Assembly (NCBI GenBank): GCA_902591865.1
Contig: CACJCK010000011.1
Location: 1-44,382, forward strand
Reading direction: 5' to 3'
Source: an uncultured Prochlorococcus sp.
GTDB taxonomy: Bacteria; Cyanobacteriota; Cyanobacteriia; PCC-6307; Cyanobiaceae
Length of the DNA: 44,382 bases
Shown in pieces: positions 5,782 to 15,420 of this stretch (positions within the stretch are counted from its first letter, which is position 1; the number at the start of each line of letters is the position of its first letter). A program made the translations under genes and the position numbers. The notes under the pieces are model-generated. The model ran no database searches. It saw nothing but the letters and a program-made list of their open reading frames with translations, and had not been told where the DNA came from.

Positions 5782-6861
5782 ATGAGTGATTTTTTATTTC
5801 CAATAATAGAAATAGTTTTAGGCGTAGTTCTACTTTTTGCTGGAGGAGAGTTCTTTATTCAAGGAGCTATATTTTTATCTTTAATTTTAGGAATACCTCA
5901 AATAGTAATTGGTTTGACAGTTGTTTCTCTAGGAACAAGCTCTCCTGAGTTGTTGGTAAGTTTGAGTTCAATTTTAAAAGGCAGTGATTCTCTTGCGGCA
6001 AGCAATGTAATTGGAAGCAATATTTTTAATGTTCTCGTTGTTTTGGGCATAAGCTCATTGATAACACCTCTTAAAGTGAAGAGCAGAATAGTCAAAAGAG
6101 ATGTGCCTCTTTTAATGGCAATTTCTTGTGCAGTTTGGGCTATGTCTTCAACAGGCTTATTAACATTGCAAGCAGGAGTATTTCTAATATTTTGTTTAAT
6201 CTTAAATACAATATGGGAAATCAATACTATCAATGAGAAAGGAGAGGAGACAAAAGATGCTGAACCAGAGATAGAAGAATTAAAGGATAACCATAAAGGG
6301 AAAATGAATATTTTACTAAAGTTAATATTGGGAATATTTCTTTTAAGCTTTGGTTCAAATATTTTAGTAAATGGTTCTCAAACGCTCGCTACTCTTTTGG
6401 GTGTAAATGAAATTGTCATTGGTTTAACTATCGTCGCAACTGGGACATCTTTACCAGAATTAGTAACTTCAATAATTGCTGCATTTAAAGGTAAAACAGA
6501 TCTCGCGATTGGGAATGTAATAGGAAGTAATTTACTCAATCAACTTTTAATCCTTGGAAGTTGCAGTATTTTTTCAGGATTTAAAGGTTTAGTAATTGAA
6601 GAGAGTCTTATAAAAGTTGACTTACCTTTTATGGTTTTAACTACCTTTGCATGCTTACCAATTTTCTGGAGCAAAGGGAAAATCACAAGAATTGAAGGAT
6701 TTATTTTGCTTAATCTTTATATTTTCTACATTCTCGATAAGATACTTTTCCTGAATGGATTTAACTTCCTTTCTGAATTAAGGATAGTTTTATTTATTTA
6801 CTTTGCATTACTTATAGTGTTTCTGATTGTTCAAGAAAAATTAAAATTTTCTAATTCTTAA
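5782..6861 (+). CDS. calcium/sodium antiporter family (CaCA, YrbG-like) membrane protein
   Basis: 359 aa with about ten hydrophobic segments and the two alpha-repeats that define the CaCA superfamily. Repeat 1 is GLTVVSLGTSSPELLVS then ASNVIGSNIFNVLVVLG (about residues 44-90). Repeat 2 is GLTIVATGTSLPELVTS then IGNVIGSNLLNQLLILG (about residues 213-259). The GTSxPE and GSNxxN motifs carry the ion-binding acidic and polar residues. A hydrophilic acidic loop (about residues 150-175) joins the halves. It probably exports Ca2+ in exchange for Na+ or H+ at the cytoplasmic membrane; the exact ion is unknown. It is convergent with gor, with a 2 bp gap. Confidence 0.92.
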   Translation: MSDFLFPIIEIVLGVVLLFAGGEFFIQGAIFLSLILGIPQIVIGLTVVSLGTSSPELLVSLSSILKGSDSLAASNVIGSNIFNVLVVLGISSLITPLKVKSRIVKRDVPLLMAISCAVWAMSSTGLLTLQAGVFLIFCLILNTIWEINTINEKGEETKDAEPEIEELKDNHKGKMNILLKLILGIFLLSFGSNILVNGSQTLATLLGVNEIVIGLTIVATGTSLPELVTSIIAAFKGKTDLAIGNVIGSNLLNQLLILGSCSIFSGFKGLVIEESLIKVDLPFMVLTTFACLPIFWSKGKITRIEGFILLNLYIFYILDKILFLNGFNFLSELRIVLFIYFALLIVFLIVQEKLKFSNS

Positions 6862-6863
6862 TT

Positions 6864-8228
6864 TTATCCATACATAGTCACAAATTCTTCTGAGATAGTT
6901 GGGTGCAAGGCCATAGTAATATCAAAGTCTTTTTTTGTTATCCCTGCATTTAATGAAATTGATACCATTTGAATAATCTCAGACGATGTTTCTCCAAACA
7001 TATGACATCCAAGGACTTTGTCAGTTAGCTTATGAACTACAATCTTCAACATACATTTTGATTTATTCTTTTTAAAGGTATTAGACATAGGTGTAAATTT
7101 GCATTTGAAAATTTTTATATTTTTTTCAGAGTAAATCTCTTTAGCTCTTTTCTCACTTAAGCCAACTGTTGAAATTTCTGGAATAGTAAAAACGGCCTTA
7201 GGGATATATTCATAATTTACTTTTCTTTTTTGGTCATTAAAAAAATTATCCGAAAAAACTCTCCCTTGTTCTATTGCTACTGGAGTTAAGTTTGGCTTAT
7301 TTATGATATCGCCAACCGCAAAAATACTTGCGTTGCTTGTTTGATTAATTTCATCGACATCTAAATATTTGCCATCCATCTTTAGATTTAAAAAGTCTAA
7401 ATTTAAAGGCAAAAGATTTGGTTCTCTTCCTGTAGCAATAAGGATATTATTAGTTAGGAGTTTATCTCCCGAGTCTAAAGTAGATTCCAGATTCCCATTT
7501 ACTCTCTTGATAGACTTTAATTGAGTATTGGAGATTATATTGATTTCAGTAAAAGTAGGTGATTCCTCTAGGCATGAAGAAAGATCCTCATCAAAACCAT
7601 TAAGTAAATGTTGACCTCTAATTAATTGAGTTACTTTAGTACCTAAATTTCTGAAAATAGAAGCAAATTCACAAGCAATATATCCACCTCCTACTATTAA
7701 TATTGATTTAGGAAACTTTTCTAATTCAAAAATATCATCACTAGTCCATGCCAAATCTACCCCAGGAATATTTAATTTCTTTGGTTTCCCTCCAACTGAA
7801 ATAAGAATTTTTTTTGAACTTATTTTGTTTTTAATTTTCTTTGTGTTTGAACAAATAATTTCTAATTCATTTTGAGTAATAAATCTTCCTAAGCCTTCAA
7901 AAATTGTTATATTCAACTTTTTTAAAGAATTTCTATGTAAATTACTTAATCTAGAAACCTCCTCTCTAACATTCTTCAACAAAATATTTGATTCAAAATT
8001 AATACTTTCATTCTTTAATCCATATCCTTCAGAAGAATCCATATCTTTTTTACTTTTAGCTGCATAAACCATTAATTTCTTAGGCACACATCCCCTTATC
8101 ACACAAGTTCCTCCTATTTGATTTGCTTCTATGATTGCGACTTTTGCTCCATAACTAGCCGCACGTTTAGCCGCCGCGAGTCCTCCAGATCCAGCGCCAA
8201 CAACAATTAAATCAAATTCAAATTCCAA
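6864..8228 (-). CDS. gor: glutathione reductase (NADPH)
   Basis: 454 aa flavoprotein of the pyridine nucleotide-disulfide oxidoreductase family; it reduces oxidised glutathione with NADPH. The FAD-binding site is at the N-terminus (VVGAGSGGLAAAKRAA). The redox-active disulfide lies in GGTCVIRGCVPKK (about residues 39-51), with an NAD(P) Rossmann motif in SILIVGGGYIACEFAS (about residues 174-189). The dimer-interface catalytic His-Glu is near the end (ALHPTISEEFV). The C-terminus stops soon after that motif, as in other family members. It is transcribed toward the convergent antiporter gene; the GST-like gene upstream is divergent (52 bp). Confidence 0.95.
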   Translation of the reverse strand: MEFEFDLIVVGAGSGGLAAAKRAASYGAKVAIIEANQIGGTCVIRGCVPKKLMVYAAKSKKDMDSSEGYGLKNESINFESNILLKNVREEVSRLSNLHRNSLKKLNITIFEGLGRFITQNELEIICSNTKKIKNKISSKKILISVGGKPKKLNIPGVDLAWTSDDIFELEKFPKSILIVGGGYIACEFASIFRNLGTKVTQLIRGQHLLNGFDEDLSSCLEESPTFTEINIISNTQLKSIKRVNGNLESTLDSGDKLLTNNILIATGREPNLLPLNLDFLNLKMDGKYLDVDEINQTSNASIFAVGDIINKPNLTPVAIEQGRVFSDNFFNDQKRKVNYEYIPKAVFTIPEISTVGLSEKRAKEIYSEKNIKIFKCKFTPMSNTFKKNKSKCMLKIVVHKLTDKVLGCHMFGETSSEIIQMVSISLNAGITKKDFDITMALHPTISEEFVTMYG

Positions 8229-8280
8229 GACTTTTTTTAATCAATTATTATAACGTTAGTTTATAGCTTTAATTCAAATA

Positions 8281-9510
8281 ATGAATGGGATTTTGACATG
8301 GGATGATTTAAATAAATTTGAAGTTGAAGATCTTGATAGAGTCCATGGTATAAATAATTCCTATGCAAATTTAAGATTATTTGGACATAGTGAAAATGAT
8401 GTATTAGTTACCCTCTATAGGGATAGACATTCTTGGTGTCCTTACTGTCAGAAGATATGGTTATGGCTTGAATTTAAGAAAATCCCATACAGAGTCAAGA
8501 AAATAAATATGTTTTGCTACGGCCAAAAAGAAAGTTGGTTCCTTGAAAAAGTCAGATCGGGTAAATTACCTGCAATTGAATTTAAAGGGCAAGTTATAAC
8601 TGAAAGCGACGATATCATAGCTTTTTTAGAAAATGAATTTGGAGCACTTGGATCTTTTATTACATCAAGTTACCTTATCAAAATTCGAGAGTTAGAAAGA
8701 GAAATTTTCAGATCCTGGTGTAATTGGCTCTGCCGAGAAAGCTTTAATTTTATAGATAACTCTTTTAGAAAAAAAAGATTTAAAGAATCCATTTCTAAAC
8801 TCGATGAAATCTTAAGTAACTCAAAATCTGGGTTTATTGACCCATCAGTTTCTAACACGGGTGATATAAAGCCTGGTGTTGGAGATATAATTTTTATTCC
8901 CTATATGGAGAGAATGAATGCATCACTTATTTATTATAAAGGGTTTAATTTAAGATCTAACTATCGTCATGTAGATAACTGGCTTACCCTTTTTGAAGGG
9001 ACAAGTGCTTATAGAGGCACTCAAGGAGATTTTCATACTCATTCTCATGATTTACCCCCACAAATGGGAGGATGCTACAAAGAAAGCAATGAACAACAGA
9101 TTACTTTCTCAAAGCTAATAGATACTGGGGAGGGTTTAGGTAATTATGAATTAAACCAAAATTATGAGTCAAAATATTACGCAACAATTGCTCTTAAAAG
9201 AGTGATAAAGCATAAAGACAATTTACTAAAGGTAAACCCATACAAAAAAGATTCCTTTGACGAATCATTGAGATCAGCTTTGAGCCATATGATCACAGGT
9301 GAAGTATTAATCCCTAAAAAGCTTTCAGGAATCTCTTTAAGATACTTAAAAAATAGAATCTCAGTTCCAAGAGATATGCCAATCATTTCAGCGAGGTTAT
9401 TAAGGCAATCATTAAATAGAATTGAATCTCTCAGTGATATCAATGAAATAGATAAATTACCTTTCAGGCATAGATATGATCAAGATCCTATAAATTTTAT
9501 TTCTAGTTAA
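8281..9510 (+). CDS. glutathione S-transferase-like protein with CPYC redox motif
   Basis: 409 aa, about twice the length of a simple GST. A thioredoxin-fold N-terminal domain holds a glutaredoxin-type CPYC motif at residues 53-56 (RHSWCPYCQKIW) and continues LPAIEFKGQVITESDDI, the cis-Pro and glutathione-binding segment. A helical GST C-terminal domain follows, and then a further ~150 residues specific to the cyanobacterial relatives. It is probably a glutathione-dependent oxidoreductase or transferase of unknown substrate. Lying divergently 52 bp from gor, it may share a promoter region and glutathione metabolism with it. It converges with dnaA with only 8 bp between stop codons. Confidence 0.82.
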   Translation: MNGILTWDDLNKFEVEDLDRVHGINNSYANLRLFGHSENDVLVTLYRDRHSWCPYCQKIWLWLEFKKIPYRVKKINMFCYGQKESWFLEKVRSGKLPAIEFKGQVITESDDIIAFLENEFGALGSFITSSYLIKIRELEREIFRSWCNWLCRESFNFIDNSFRKKRFKESISKLDEILSNSKSGFIDPSVSNTGDIKPGVGDIIFIPYMERMNASLIYYKGFNLRSNYRHVDNWLTLFEGTSAYRGTQGDFHTHSHDLPPQMGGCYKESNEQQITFSKLIDTGEGLGNYELNQNYESKYYATIALKRVIKHKDNLLKVNPYKKDSFDESLRSALSHMITGEVLIPKKLSGISLRYLKNRISVPRDMPIISARLLRQSLNRIESLSDINEIDKLPFRHRYDQDPINFISS

Positions 9511-9518
9511 TAGTAAAA

Positions 9519-10913
9519 TTATAAATTCTTTCTTGAATCTATTTGAAGTAAATCTCTTATTTTTTGAACTTGACTTGCAATATTTGGATCAATAGATAAT
9601 TTTTTTTCAACTTGTTCAATAGCATACATTACTGTTGTATGGTCCTTGCCCCCAAACTCATCTCCAATTCTTGGTAGGCTTAGATCCGTTCCATGTCGCA
9701 TGAGATACATACCTATTTGTCTAGCTTGACTGACTGGTTTTCTCCTACTTGAACTAATCAATTCATCAGTAGAAACTTTAAAGAAATCTGACACTTTATT
9801 AATAACTTGTTTTGGAGTAACAACTACTCCAACACTATTCGGATCAAGCATTGGAGCAATTGATTGGACTGTCATTGGCAAGCCTGTTATTGATGCAAAT
9901 GCAACAGCTCTAGTAAATGCTCCTTCCAATTCTCGAATATTCGAAGTGAATCTTCCTGCTATAAATTGAATTAAATCTCTTGGAAGACTCATCCTCTCTT
10001 GTTCTGCCTTTTTTTGAAGGATGGCTGTCCTCGTCTCAAGATCAGGAGGTTGAATATCTGCCGTCATGCCCATTGAGAACCTAGAAATTAATCTCTCTTG
10101 AATTCCCGACAATTGATTTGGTGGCCTATCACTTGCAATAACTATTTGACTTCCTGATTCGTGAAGAGCATTAAAAGTATGAAAAAATTCTTCCTGTGTA
10201 TACTCTTTGCCTTCTAAGAACTGTATATCATCTATTAAAATCAAATCTACATTTCTATATTTATCTCGAATAGCTGTCATCCCATCTCTTCGAATACCAC
10301 TAATAACATCATTAGTAAAAGTTTCTGTAGATACATATTTAACTTTTGCTTCTGGATCTATTTCTACTCGATAATGGCCTATTGCTTGCATTAAATGAGT
10401 TTTCCCGAGACCTACTCCACCACAAATAAATAATGGATTAAATTCTCTCCCGGGTGATTCTGCAACTGCTAAAGCCGCTGCATGAGCCAACCTACTATTT
10501 GGACCTACAACAAATCTTTTGAAGACGTAGCGTAAATTTAGACCGTTGGGATTTTTGGATCGATTTTTTGAAGAAATATCTTGACTATTATTAGCAAATG
10601 ATTTTGTTTTATGATTCACAATCTGTTCATCTAGGTTCTCTTTATTTATTGAATCGCTGCTTATATTTGTTTGAGATTTAAAAACAACTTTTACATCATG
10701 GCCGCATATTTCTTTTGCAGCCTTTTCGATAGTTTGACAATAATTCTTTCTTAACCAATCACTGGAAAATGTATTTGGAGCAATTAAAGTTAATAAGCCA
10801 TTTTCAAAACAATTAAATTTAGCAGGCCTTATCCATGTCTCAAATGATGGCTTACTTAAAGTTTTTTGAAGTGATTGTTGAACTTCCGCCCAAATAGGAT
10901 TAATTGCTTGCAA
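9519..10913 (-). CDS. dnaA: chromosomal replication initiator protein DnaA
   Basis: 464 aa. Domain I is at the N-terminus ([20 protein letters not shown]) and a low-complexity linker spans about residues 80-125. The AAA+ domain has Walker A GGVGLGKT (165-172) and Walker [11 protein letters not shown], with an arginine-finger helix [10 protein letters not shown]. The C-terminal DNA-binding helix-turn-helix carries the DnaA signature [18 protein letters not shown]. As in many cyanobacteria it stands apart from dnaN, and I see no cluster of DnaA boxes beside it, so this is probably not the origin. A 17 bp palindrome lies 11 bp upstream of the ATG. Confidence 0.98.
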   Translation of the reverse strand: MQAINPIWAEVQQSLQKTLSKPSFETWIRPAKFNCFENGLLTLIAPNTFSSDWLRKNYCQTIEKAAKEICGHDVKVVFKSQTNISSDSINKENLDEQIVNHKTKSFANNSQDISSKNRSKNPNGLNLRYVFKRFVVGPNSRLAHAAALAVAESPGREFNPLFICGGVGLGKTHLMQAIGHYRVEIDPEAKVKYVSTETFTNDVISGIRRDGMTAIRDKYRNVDLILIDDIQFLEGKEYTQEEFFHTFNALHESGSQIVIASDRPPNQLSGIQERLISRFSMGMTADIQPPDLETRTAILQKKAEQERMSLPRDLIQFIAGRFTSNIRELEGAFTRAVAFASITGLPMTVQSIAPMLDPNSVGVVVTPKQVINKVSDFFKVSTDELISSSRRKPVSQARQIGMYLMRHGTDLSLPRIGDEFGGKDHTTVMYAIEQVEKKLSIDPNIASQVQKIRDLLQIDSRKNL

Positions 10914-10924
10914 AATTTTATTCT

Positions 10925-10941
10925 CTAGATTATTAATCTAG
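10925..10941. promoter_or_regulatory. palindrome directly upstream of dnaA
   Basis: CTAGATT-ATT-AATCTAG, a perfect 7 bp inverted repeat with a 3 nt centre, 11 bp upstream of the dnaA start codon. It could be an operator or a 5' UTR hairpin close to the ribosome binding region. No known regulator is assigned. Confidence 0.4.
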
Positions 10942-11077
10942 TGGGAATTTAATAATTGGCCATTAGGAAATCACAAGATCACGACAAATTTAAAATTACT
11001 TAACAAACTACCCTACAAATTTATAAGAAAATTTTATTTTTTATAGGCATATAATTATTTTAAATCGCAATAAATTT

Positions 11078-11713
11078 TTGGATAAAGCATTACTTATTAT
11101 CATGGCAAAATGGCATGCTTTTGGAAGATGCAAAACAAGATTATCTAAAGATATAGGTAAAAGTAATTCTGCAAAGGTTCAAAGTGTAATGACCAAACAC
11201 ACAATTTCAGTCGCAAAATTTCTTCAAGAAAATAAATTGCTGGATATTTCTATTGCCATAACTGGTTTGGGAGTAGGAAATTGTAGAAAATGGTCTAGAG
11301 AATTAGGCATCAAAAAATTTAATTTGCAGGGGAAAGGCTGTTTGGGAGAAAAAATGAAACGGCAAATAATTATCAACAAAAAATTTTGTGCAAGACATAA
11401 GATCAAAAATATTATTTTTATTGGTACTGACCTTCCTGATTTATGCCATCAAGATTTATTGAATACTCTAAAAGAGTTTAAACATAATGATCTTATTTTA
11501 GGACCATCTAACGATGGTGGATATTGGCTTATTGGTTTATCAGAAAAAGTAATGTTATCACATACATATTTACCTTTTATCAACATAAAGTGGGGAACAG
11601 AAAATGTTCTTCAAAATACAATTGATAATTTTGCTTCTAAAAAATTAAAATATAAGTTTTTAGATAAAAAAATTGATATAGATACAATTATTGATATTGA
11701 AAATAGGAAGTAA
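11078..11713 (+). CDS. TIGR04282 family glycosyltransferase-like protein (rSAM/selenodomain-associated transferase 1)
   Basis: 211 aa. I chose the TTG start at 11078 because the family needs the first strand (ALLIIMAKWHAFGRCKTRLS); the ATG at 11102 would remove it. Further motifs are the nucleotide-binding/metal motif FIGTDLPDL (the usual D-x-P) and LGPSNDGGYWLIGL. These fit TIGR04282/DUF2064, a GT-A-like nucleotidyltransferase fold. The next gene, 5 bp downstream, belongs to TIGR04283, the companion family. The two families often accompany radical-SAM or selenium/arsenic genes; no such gene is in this window. The substrate is unknown. Confidence 0.8.
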   Translation: MDKALLIIMAKWHAFGRCKTRLSKDIGKSNSAKVQSVMTKHTISVAKFLQENKLLDISIAITGLGVGNCRKWSRELGIKKFNLQGKGCLGEKMKRQIIINKKFCARHKIKNIIFIGTDLPDLCHQDLLNTLKEFKHNDLILGPSNDGGYWLIGLSEKVMLSHTYLPFINIKWGTENVLQNTIDNFASKKLKYKFLDKKIDIDTIIDIENRK

Positions 11714-11718
11714 TCGAC

Positions 11719-12402
11719 TTGTCAAAAATATCAATTATCATTCCAACTATTAATGAAGCTAGTAATTTGCCATTATTGCTTTCAGACTTATCAAGTATTC
11801 AGAAAGAGGGCGAAATCATAATTGTTGATTCTGGAAGTGAAGATAAAACTATTGATGTAGCAAATATTTATGGAGCGAAAGTATTTATATCCAAAGAAAG
11901 GAATCGAGGTTTACAATTAGATATTGGAGCTAAAAATTCAAAAGGAGAGTGGCTCATATTTTTACATGCAGACACAAGATTAACTCATGATTGGTTTAAA
12001 AAAATAAATTCTTTTTTAAAGGGAAACAAGAATAGTATTTACTATTTTGAATTCAAAATTAATCATAAAAAGATAATTTATAGAGTCCTCGAAATACTCG
12101 TGAATTTTAGAAGTAAATTTTTTAAACAACCGTATGGTGATCAAGGTTTGATAATTCATAGAACTACCTACTTTAAGAATAATGGTTTTAGAAAAATACC
12201 TTTGATGGAAGATGTAGATTTTTTAAGGAGATTAAACAAAAAAAAAGATTTAAAACAATTAAATTTACCTATTTTTATAAGTTCAAGAAAATGGGAAAGA
12301 ACTAATATTTTTCTCCAAGCAATTAAGAACTGGCAATTTAGGAGAAGATGGTTAAAAGGCGAATCGTTAAAATCTATATATTCTGACTACTACAAAAAAT
12401 GA
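11719..12402 (+). CDS. TIGR04283 family GT2 glycosyltransferase (rSAM/selenodomain-associated transferase 2)
   Basis: 227 aa, TTG start at 11719, 5 bp after the previous gene, so the two form an operon. It is a family 2 glycosyltransferase: N-terminal ISIIIPTINEASNLPLL, then IIIVDSGSEDKTIDVA, RGLQLDIGAKNSKGEWLIFL and HADTRL (a DxD-like site), with the acceptor-side motif PLMEDVDFLRRL. No membrane anchor is evident. Pairing with TIGR04282 is a recurrent feature of this family. It ends at the convergent GNAT gene with no spacer. The sugar donor and acceptor cannot be told from the sequence. Confidence 0.85.
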   Translation: MSKISIIIPTINEASNLPLLLSDLSSIQKEGEIIIVDSGSEDKTIDVANIYGAKVFISKERNRGLQLDIGAKNSKGEWLIFLHADTRLTHDWFKKINSFLKGNKNSIYYFEFKINHKKIIYRVLEILVNFRSKFFKQPYGDQGLIIHRTTYFKNNGFRKIPLMEDVDFLRRLNKKKDLKQLNLPIFISSRKWERTNIFLQAIKNWQFRRRWLKGESLKSIYSDYYKK

Positions 12403-12933
12403 TTAATTTGCATACCAAAAAGCACATTTAGAGCCTCTAGGTTCTAATGTCCAACCTTGTCTTTTATAAAATGAAACCACTTCAGCATCAGCAAAAAGGG
12501 TTACTTTAGAAATTCCAATATTTTTCAATTCTTTTAGGACATATTTCATTAACTCTTTCCCCAATCCAAGTCCTTGATAGACAGGGTTAATAGCCACATC
12601 CCAAACTGTTGCTTCTAGAATTCCATCGCCAGTGCATCTTGCAAATCCTACTAGTCTGGGGAATTTATCGTCATGACGCCATAACCCAACCACCAAAATA
12701 CTGAAATCTAAAGCTCTTTTTACCCTCCTTATAGGTCTTCTACTCCAACCAACAGTTTGCAAAAGTTGATCTAGTTCTATTAGATCTAAATCTTTATTTT
12801 TACTACATACAAATATTTCTTCTTTATTTATTTGAGTGAACTCATAAGAATTTAAACCATAGAGATCTATCAGCTCATCCTTTGATATACTGTTTGATTT
12901 TTTTATTAACGATCCTTGGTTTCTAAAAATCAT
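12403..12933 (-). CDS. GNAT family N-acetyltransferase (Ycf52-like)
   Basis: 176 aa. The GNAT fold is at about residues 70-170. The acetyl-CoA loop lies in VYQGLGLGKELMKYVL (Q-x-x-G-x-G), followed by VTLFADAEVVSFYKRQGW. The upstream segment VGFARCTGDGILEATVWDVA is the beta4/beta5 region. It resembles the plastid-encoded Ycf52/chloroplast GNAT group. The substrate, either protein N-terminus or lysine or a small molecule, is unknown. The start ATG overlaps the stop codon of the ABC transporter by one base (TAATG), so the two are translationally coupled in the hisG-ABC-GNAT transcription unit. Confidence 0.85.
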   Translation of the reverse strand: MIFRNQGSLIKKSNSISKDELIDLYGLNSYEFTQINKEEIFVCSKNKDLDLIELDQLLQTVGWSRRPIRRVKRALDFSILVVGLWRHDDKFPRLVGFARCTGDGILEATVWDVAINPVYQGLGLGKELMKYVLKELKNIGISKVTLFADAEVVSFYKRQGWTLEPRGSKCAFWYAN

Positions 12934-14729
12934 TAAAAATTCACGAATCCTTTTTGTTGAAGCTCAGAGAGCTGAAAATATAAACCCTTTTTCAATCTCA
13001 ATTCACTATGTGTTCCCTCTTCAACTAATGATCCCCCTTTTAAGACTAAAATCTTATCAGAACTTTCAATAGTAGCTAATCTATGAGCTATTACTAATGC
13101 TGTTCTTTTTGAAAGAATCCTCTCAAGATCTCTCTGCAAAGTAGCCTCTGTAGAGGGATCCATAAACGCTGTTGCTTCGTCCATTATTAAAACAACAGGA
13201 TTTCTAATCGCTACTCGAGCTACTGAAAGAAGTTGTCTCTCTCCCGAAGAGAGATTTCCCCCTCTTTCTCTTAGTGAGGTGTTCAAACCTTCTGGTAATT
13301 TTTTTAACAAATTATCTAACCCTAATTCGTAACAAATATTTTCTAATTCAAGATTGTCTAGATTCGAATTCAGTTTTAAATTATCTGCGACATTTCCACT
13401 AAAGATAAAGGTATCTTGCAAAACGACTCCCAACATATTTCTAAGAGTTGCAATAGGAATATCTTTGATATTTATATCATCGATTAAAATTTGACCCGAT
13501 TGAGGTTCATACAATCTACACAAAAGTCTTATTATGGTTGTCTTACCTGAACCAGTTGGCCCTACAAAAGCCACATGCTCTCCTGGATTGATCTTGAAAG
13601 ATAAATTCTTTATAATTTGTTCTCCTTCGTTGTAGAAAAAATTAACATTCTTGAACTCAATTTTGCCCTTAAATTTTTTATTTACATTTTCAGCATTTTC
13701 TAAAAAATGCTTTGCGGAATTAGAGTCCTTAATCTGTATTTCTTCGTCCAATAATTCGTTTATTCTTTCTACAGCTGTTAAACCTCCTTGTATTTGAGTA
13801 AATCTTTCTGCAAGCTGCCTAAGAGGTTCAAAAAGTCTTTGGGAATATAAAATAAAGGTTGTTAATGTTCCTAAACCAATATTTCCAGAAGTAACGAGAT
13901 AACCTCCAACTGCTAAAACCAAGGAAACTGCTGCAAGAGAAATCCATTCTATAAATGCCGAAATACTACTGTCATAAAATATTGTTCCATTAACTGCTTT
14001 CTTATAAGCAACTCCAGTTTTGGAAAATTTCTTGCTATTAAAAGCCTCTCTTCTGAACATCTGAACGACTTCTAAACCCTGAAGATTCTCTTGAAAATCA
14101 GAGTTAAGTTGAGACAATTCTTCCCTTACTTGATAATTGGCTCTTCTATAACGTTTTTGAAGCCAAATAATAAAATATGAAACCGGGATTTGAGTCAAAA
14201 GTAATAAAATGGCAAGCCCTCTATCAATTGACAGCATTGTCACAGAAATTACTATCAGACTGACGAAATCAGCAATGACTCCAACTGCCCCACTACCAAA
14301 AACCTCAGCTAATGCATCAACATCATTTGTTAGTCTCGTTAATAATTTACCTACAGGCATTTTATCGTGATACTTAAGAGATAAAGATATTGAATGATCA
14401 AAAAGTTCTCTTCTTATTCTTGCTGTCAAACGTTGTCCCACTGCTTGGATATTGTAAGTTTGGTATCCCTGCAGAACTAATCTGAATAAAACAGTTATAA
14501 ATAAAGTTACGATAATGGCATTTATTGACTGGCCAAAGAAAGTTTTACTTAGCCAAACATCTGTAGTTTCGTTTTTTAGAATAGTAATTGCTTGACCAAC
14601 TAATAATGGTTGAATAGCACCAGAGAAAGAAACAGGTAACAAAACTATCAAGATTAGATAGATTGTTTTTTTATCTTTAGTTAAATATTTACCTAACTTT
14701 TTAATCCTTCTAAAATCTTTAAAAAACAT
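12933..14729 (-). CDS. ABC exporter (fused permease/ATPase)
   Basis: 598 aa half-transporter. Six transmembrane helices in the first ~320 residues include the TMD1 signature helix region (TARIRRELFDHSISLSLKYH, then GKLLTRLTNDVDAL). The nucleotide-binding domain has Walker A GPTGSGKTT near residue 390, signature LSSGERQLL, Walker B VVLIMDEATAFMD and the H-loop VIAHRLAT. It works as a dimer, exporting a lipid, peptide or drug; the substrate cannot be predicted. It lies 12 bp downstream of hisG and overlaps the GNAT gene by 1 bp. hisG next to it is probably coincidental packing. Confidence 0.93.
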   Translation of the reverse strand: MFFKDFRRIKKLGKYLTKDKKTIYLILIVLLPVSFSGAIQPLLVGQAITILKNETTDVWLSKTFFGQSINAIIVTLFITVLFRLVLQGYQTYNIQAVGQRLTARIRRELFDHSISLSLKYHDKMPVGKLLTRLTNDVDALAEVFGSGAVGVIADFVSLIVISVTMLSIDRGLAILLLLTQIPVSYFIIWLQKRYRRANYQVREELSQLNSDFQENLQGLEVVQMFRREAFNSKKFSKTGVAYKKAVNGTIFYDSSISAFIEWISLAAVSLVLAVGGYLVTSGNIGLGTLTTFILYSQRLFEPLRQLAERFTQIQGGLTAVERINELLDEEIQIKDSNSAKHFLENAENVNKKFKGKIEFKNVNFFYNEGEQIIKNLSFKINPGEHVAFVGPTGSGKTTIIRLLCRLYEPQSGQILIDDINIKDIPIATLRNMLGVVLQDTFIFSGNVADNLKLNSNLDNLELENICYELGLDNLLKKLPEGLNTSLRERGGNLSSGERQLLSVARVAIRNPVVLIMDEATAFMDPSTEATLQRDLERILSKRTALVIAHRLATIESSDKILVLKGGSLVEEGTHSELRLKKGLYFQLSELQQKGFVNF

Positions 14730-14741
14730 TTAGCTAATCTT

Positions 14742-15380
14742 CTATAAAGCATTAGTTGATTCTATTGATAAAATTGTATCTCTGAGATGATTATCATCTA
14801 ACCTCATAGATAAAGGATTTCCAATTAGTCTTGCAGTCGAGTAATAAAGATCATCTATTTTAATTAAACCATTCTCTTTGAGAGTCTTTCCGGTTGCCAC
14901 CAAATCAACTATTGCCTCTGCCATACCTGTAATAGGACCAAGCTCGACTGATCCTGTCAAATGAACTATTTCTACAGGAATATTTAATTCTTCAAAATAA
15001 GATCTTGCTGTTTTTATAAATTTACTTGCCACTTTACAATTCGCTGGAAGATCTGTTGGTTTTAAATAATTGCTATTTTTCTTAACCGCCAACGACATAT
15101 GACAACCCCCAAATCCTAAATCTAATAATTTTGCGACTTTTAATTCAGATTCTCGTAAAACGTCATACCCAACAATACCTAAATCAGCCTGACCATAACT
15201 TACATAAACAGGCACATCTCCATTTCTTACTAATAGAGCTTTTGCCCGTTTGCAATTTGATTCAAAGGTTAATGATCTATTATTTTCTTCCAACGCATTA
15301 GAGAAATCTAACCCAGCTTTTTTAAAAGTTGAAATTGAATCTTTTAACAGAGCTCCTTTTGGTAAAGCTATAGTAATCAT
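14742..15380 (-). CDS. hisG: ATP phosphoribosyltransferase, short form
   Basis: 212 aa, the catalytic-only short form of HisG. It lacks the C-terminal regulatory domain and needs the HisZ partner (not in this window). It catalyses the first step of histidine synthesis, ATP plus PRPP to phosphoribosyl-ATP. Motifs are N-terminal [15 protein letters not shown], the [16 protein letters not shown] segment, and the PRPP-binding [20 protein letters not shown] (about residues 145-164). Its ATG lies 40 bp from the divergent gloB start. Confidence 0.96.
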   Translation of the reverse strand: MITIALPKGALLKDSISTFKKAGLDFSNALEENNRSLTFESNCKRAKALLVRNGDVPVYVSYGQADLGIVGYDVLRESELKVAKLLDLGFGGCHMSLAVKKNSNYLKPTDLPANCKVASKFIKTARSYFEELNIPVEIVHLTGSVELGPITGMAEAIVDLVATGKTLKENGLIKIDDLYYSTARLIGNPLSMRLDDNHLRDTILSIESTNAL

Positions 15381-15420
15381 AGATCAATTTCTTCCAAGGA
15401 TTCTACATTCTAATTTAACA

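Noticed and set aside
15250-15420. Longer gloB frame starting inside hisG
   Set aside because: The extra 57 residues are antisense to hisG and have no homology to glyoxalase II; ATG 15421 fits.
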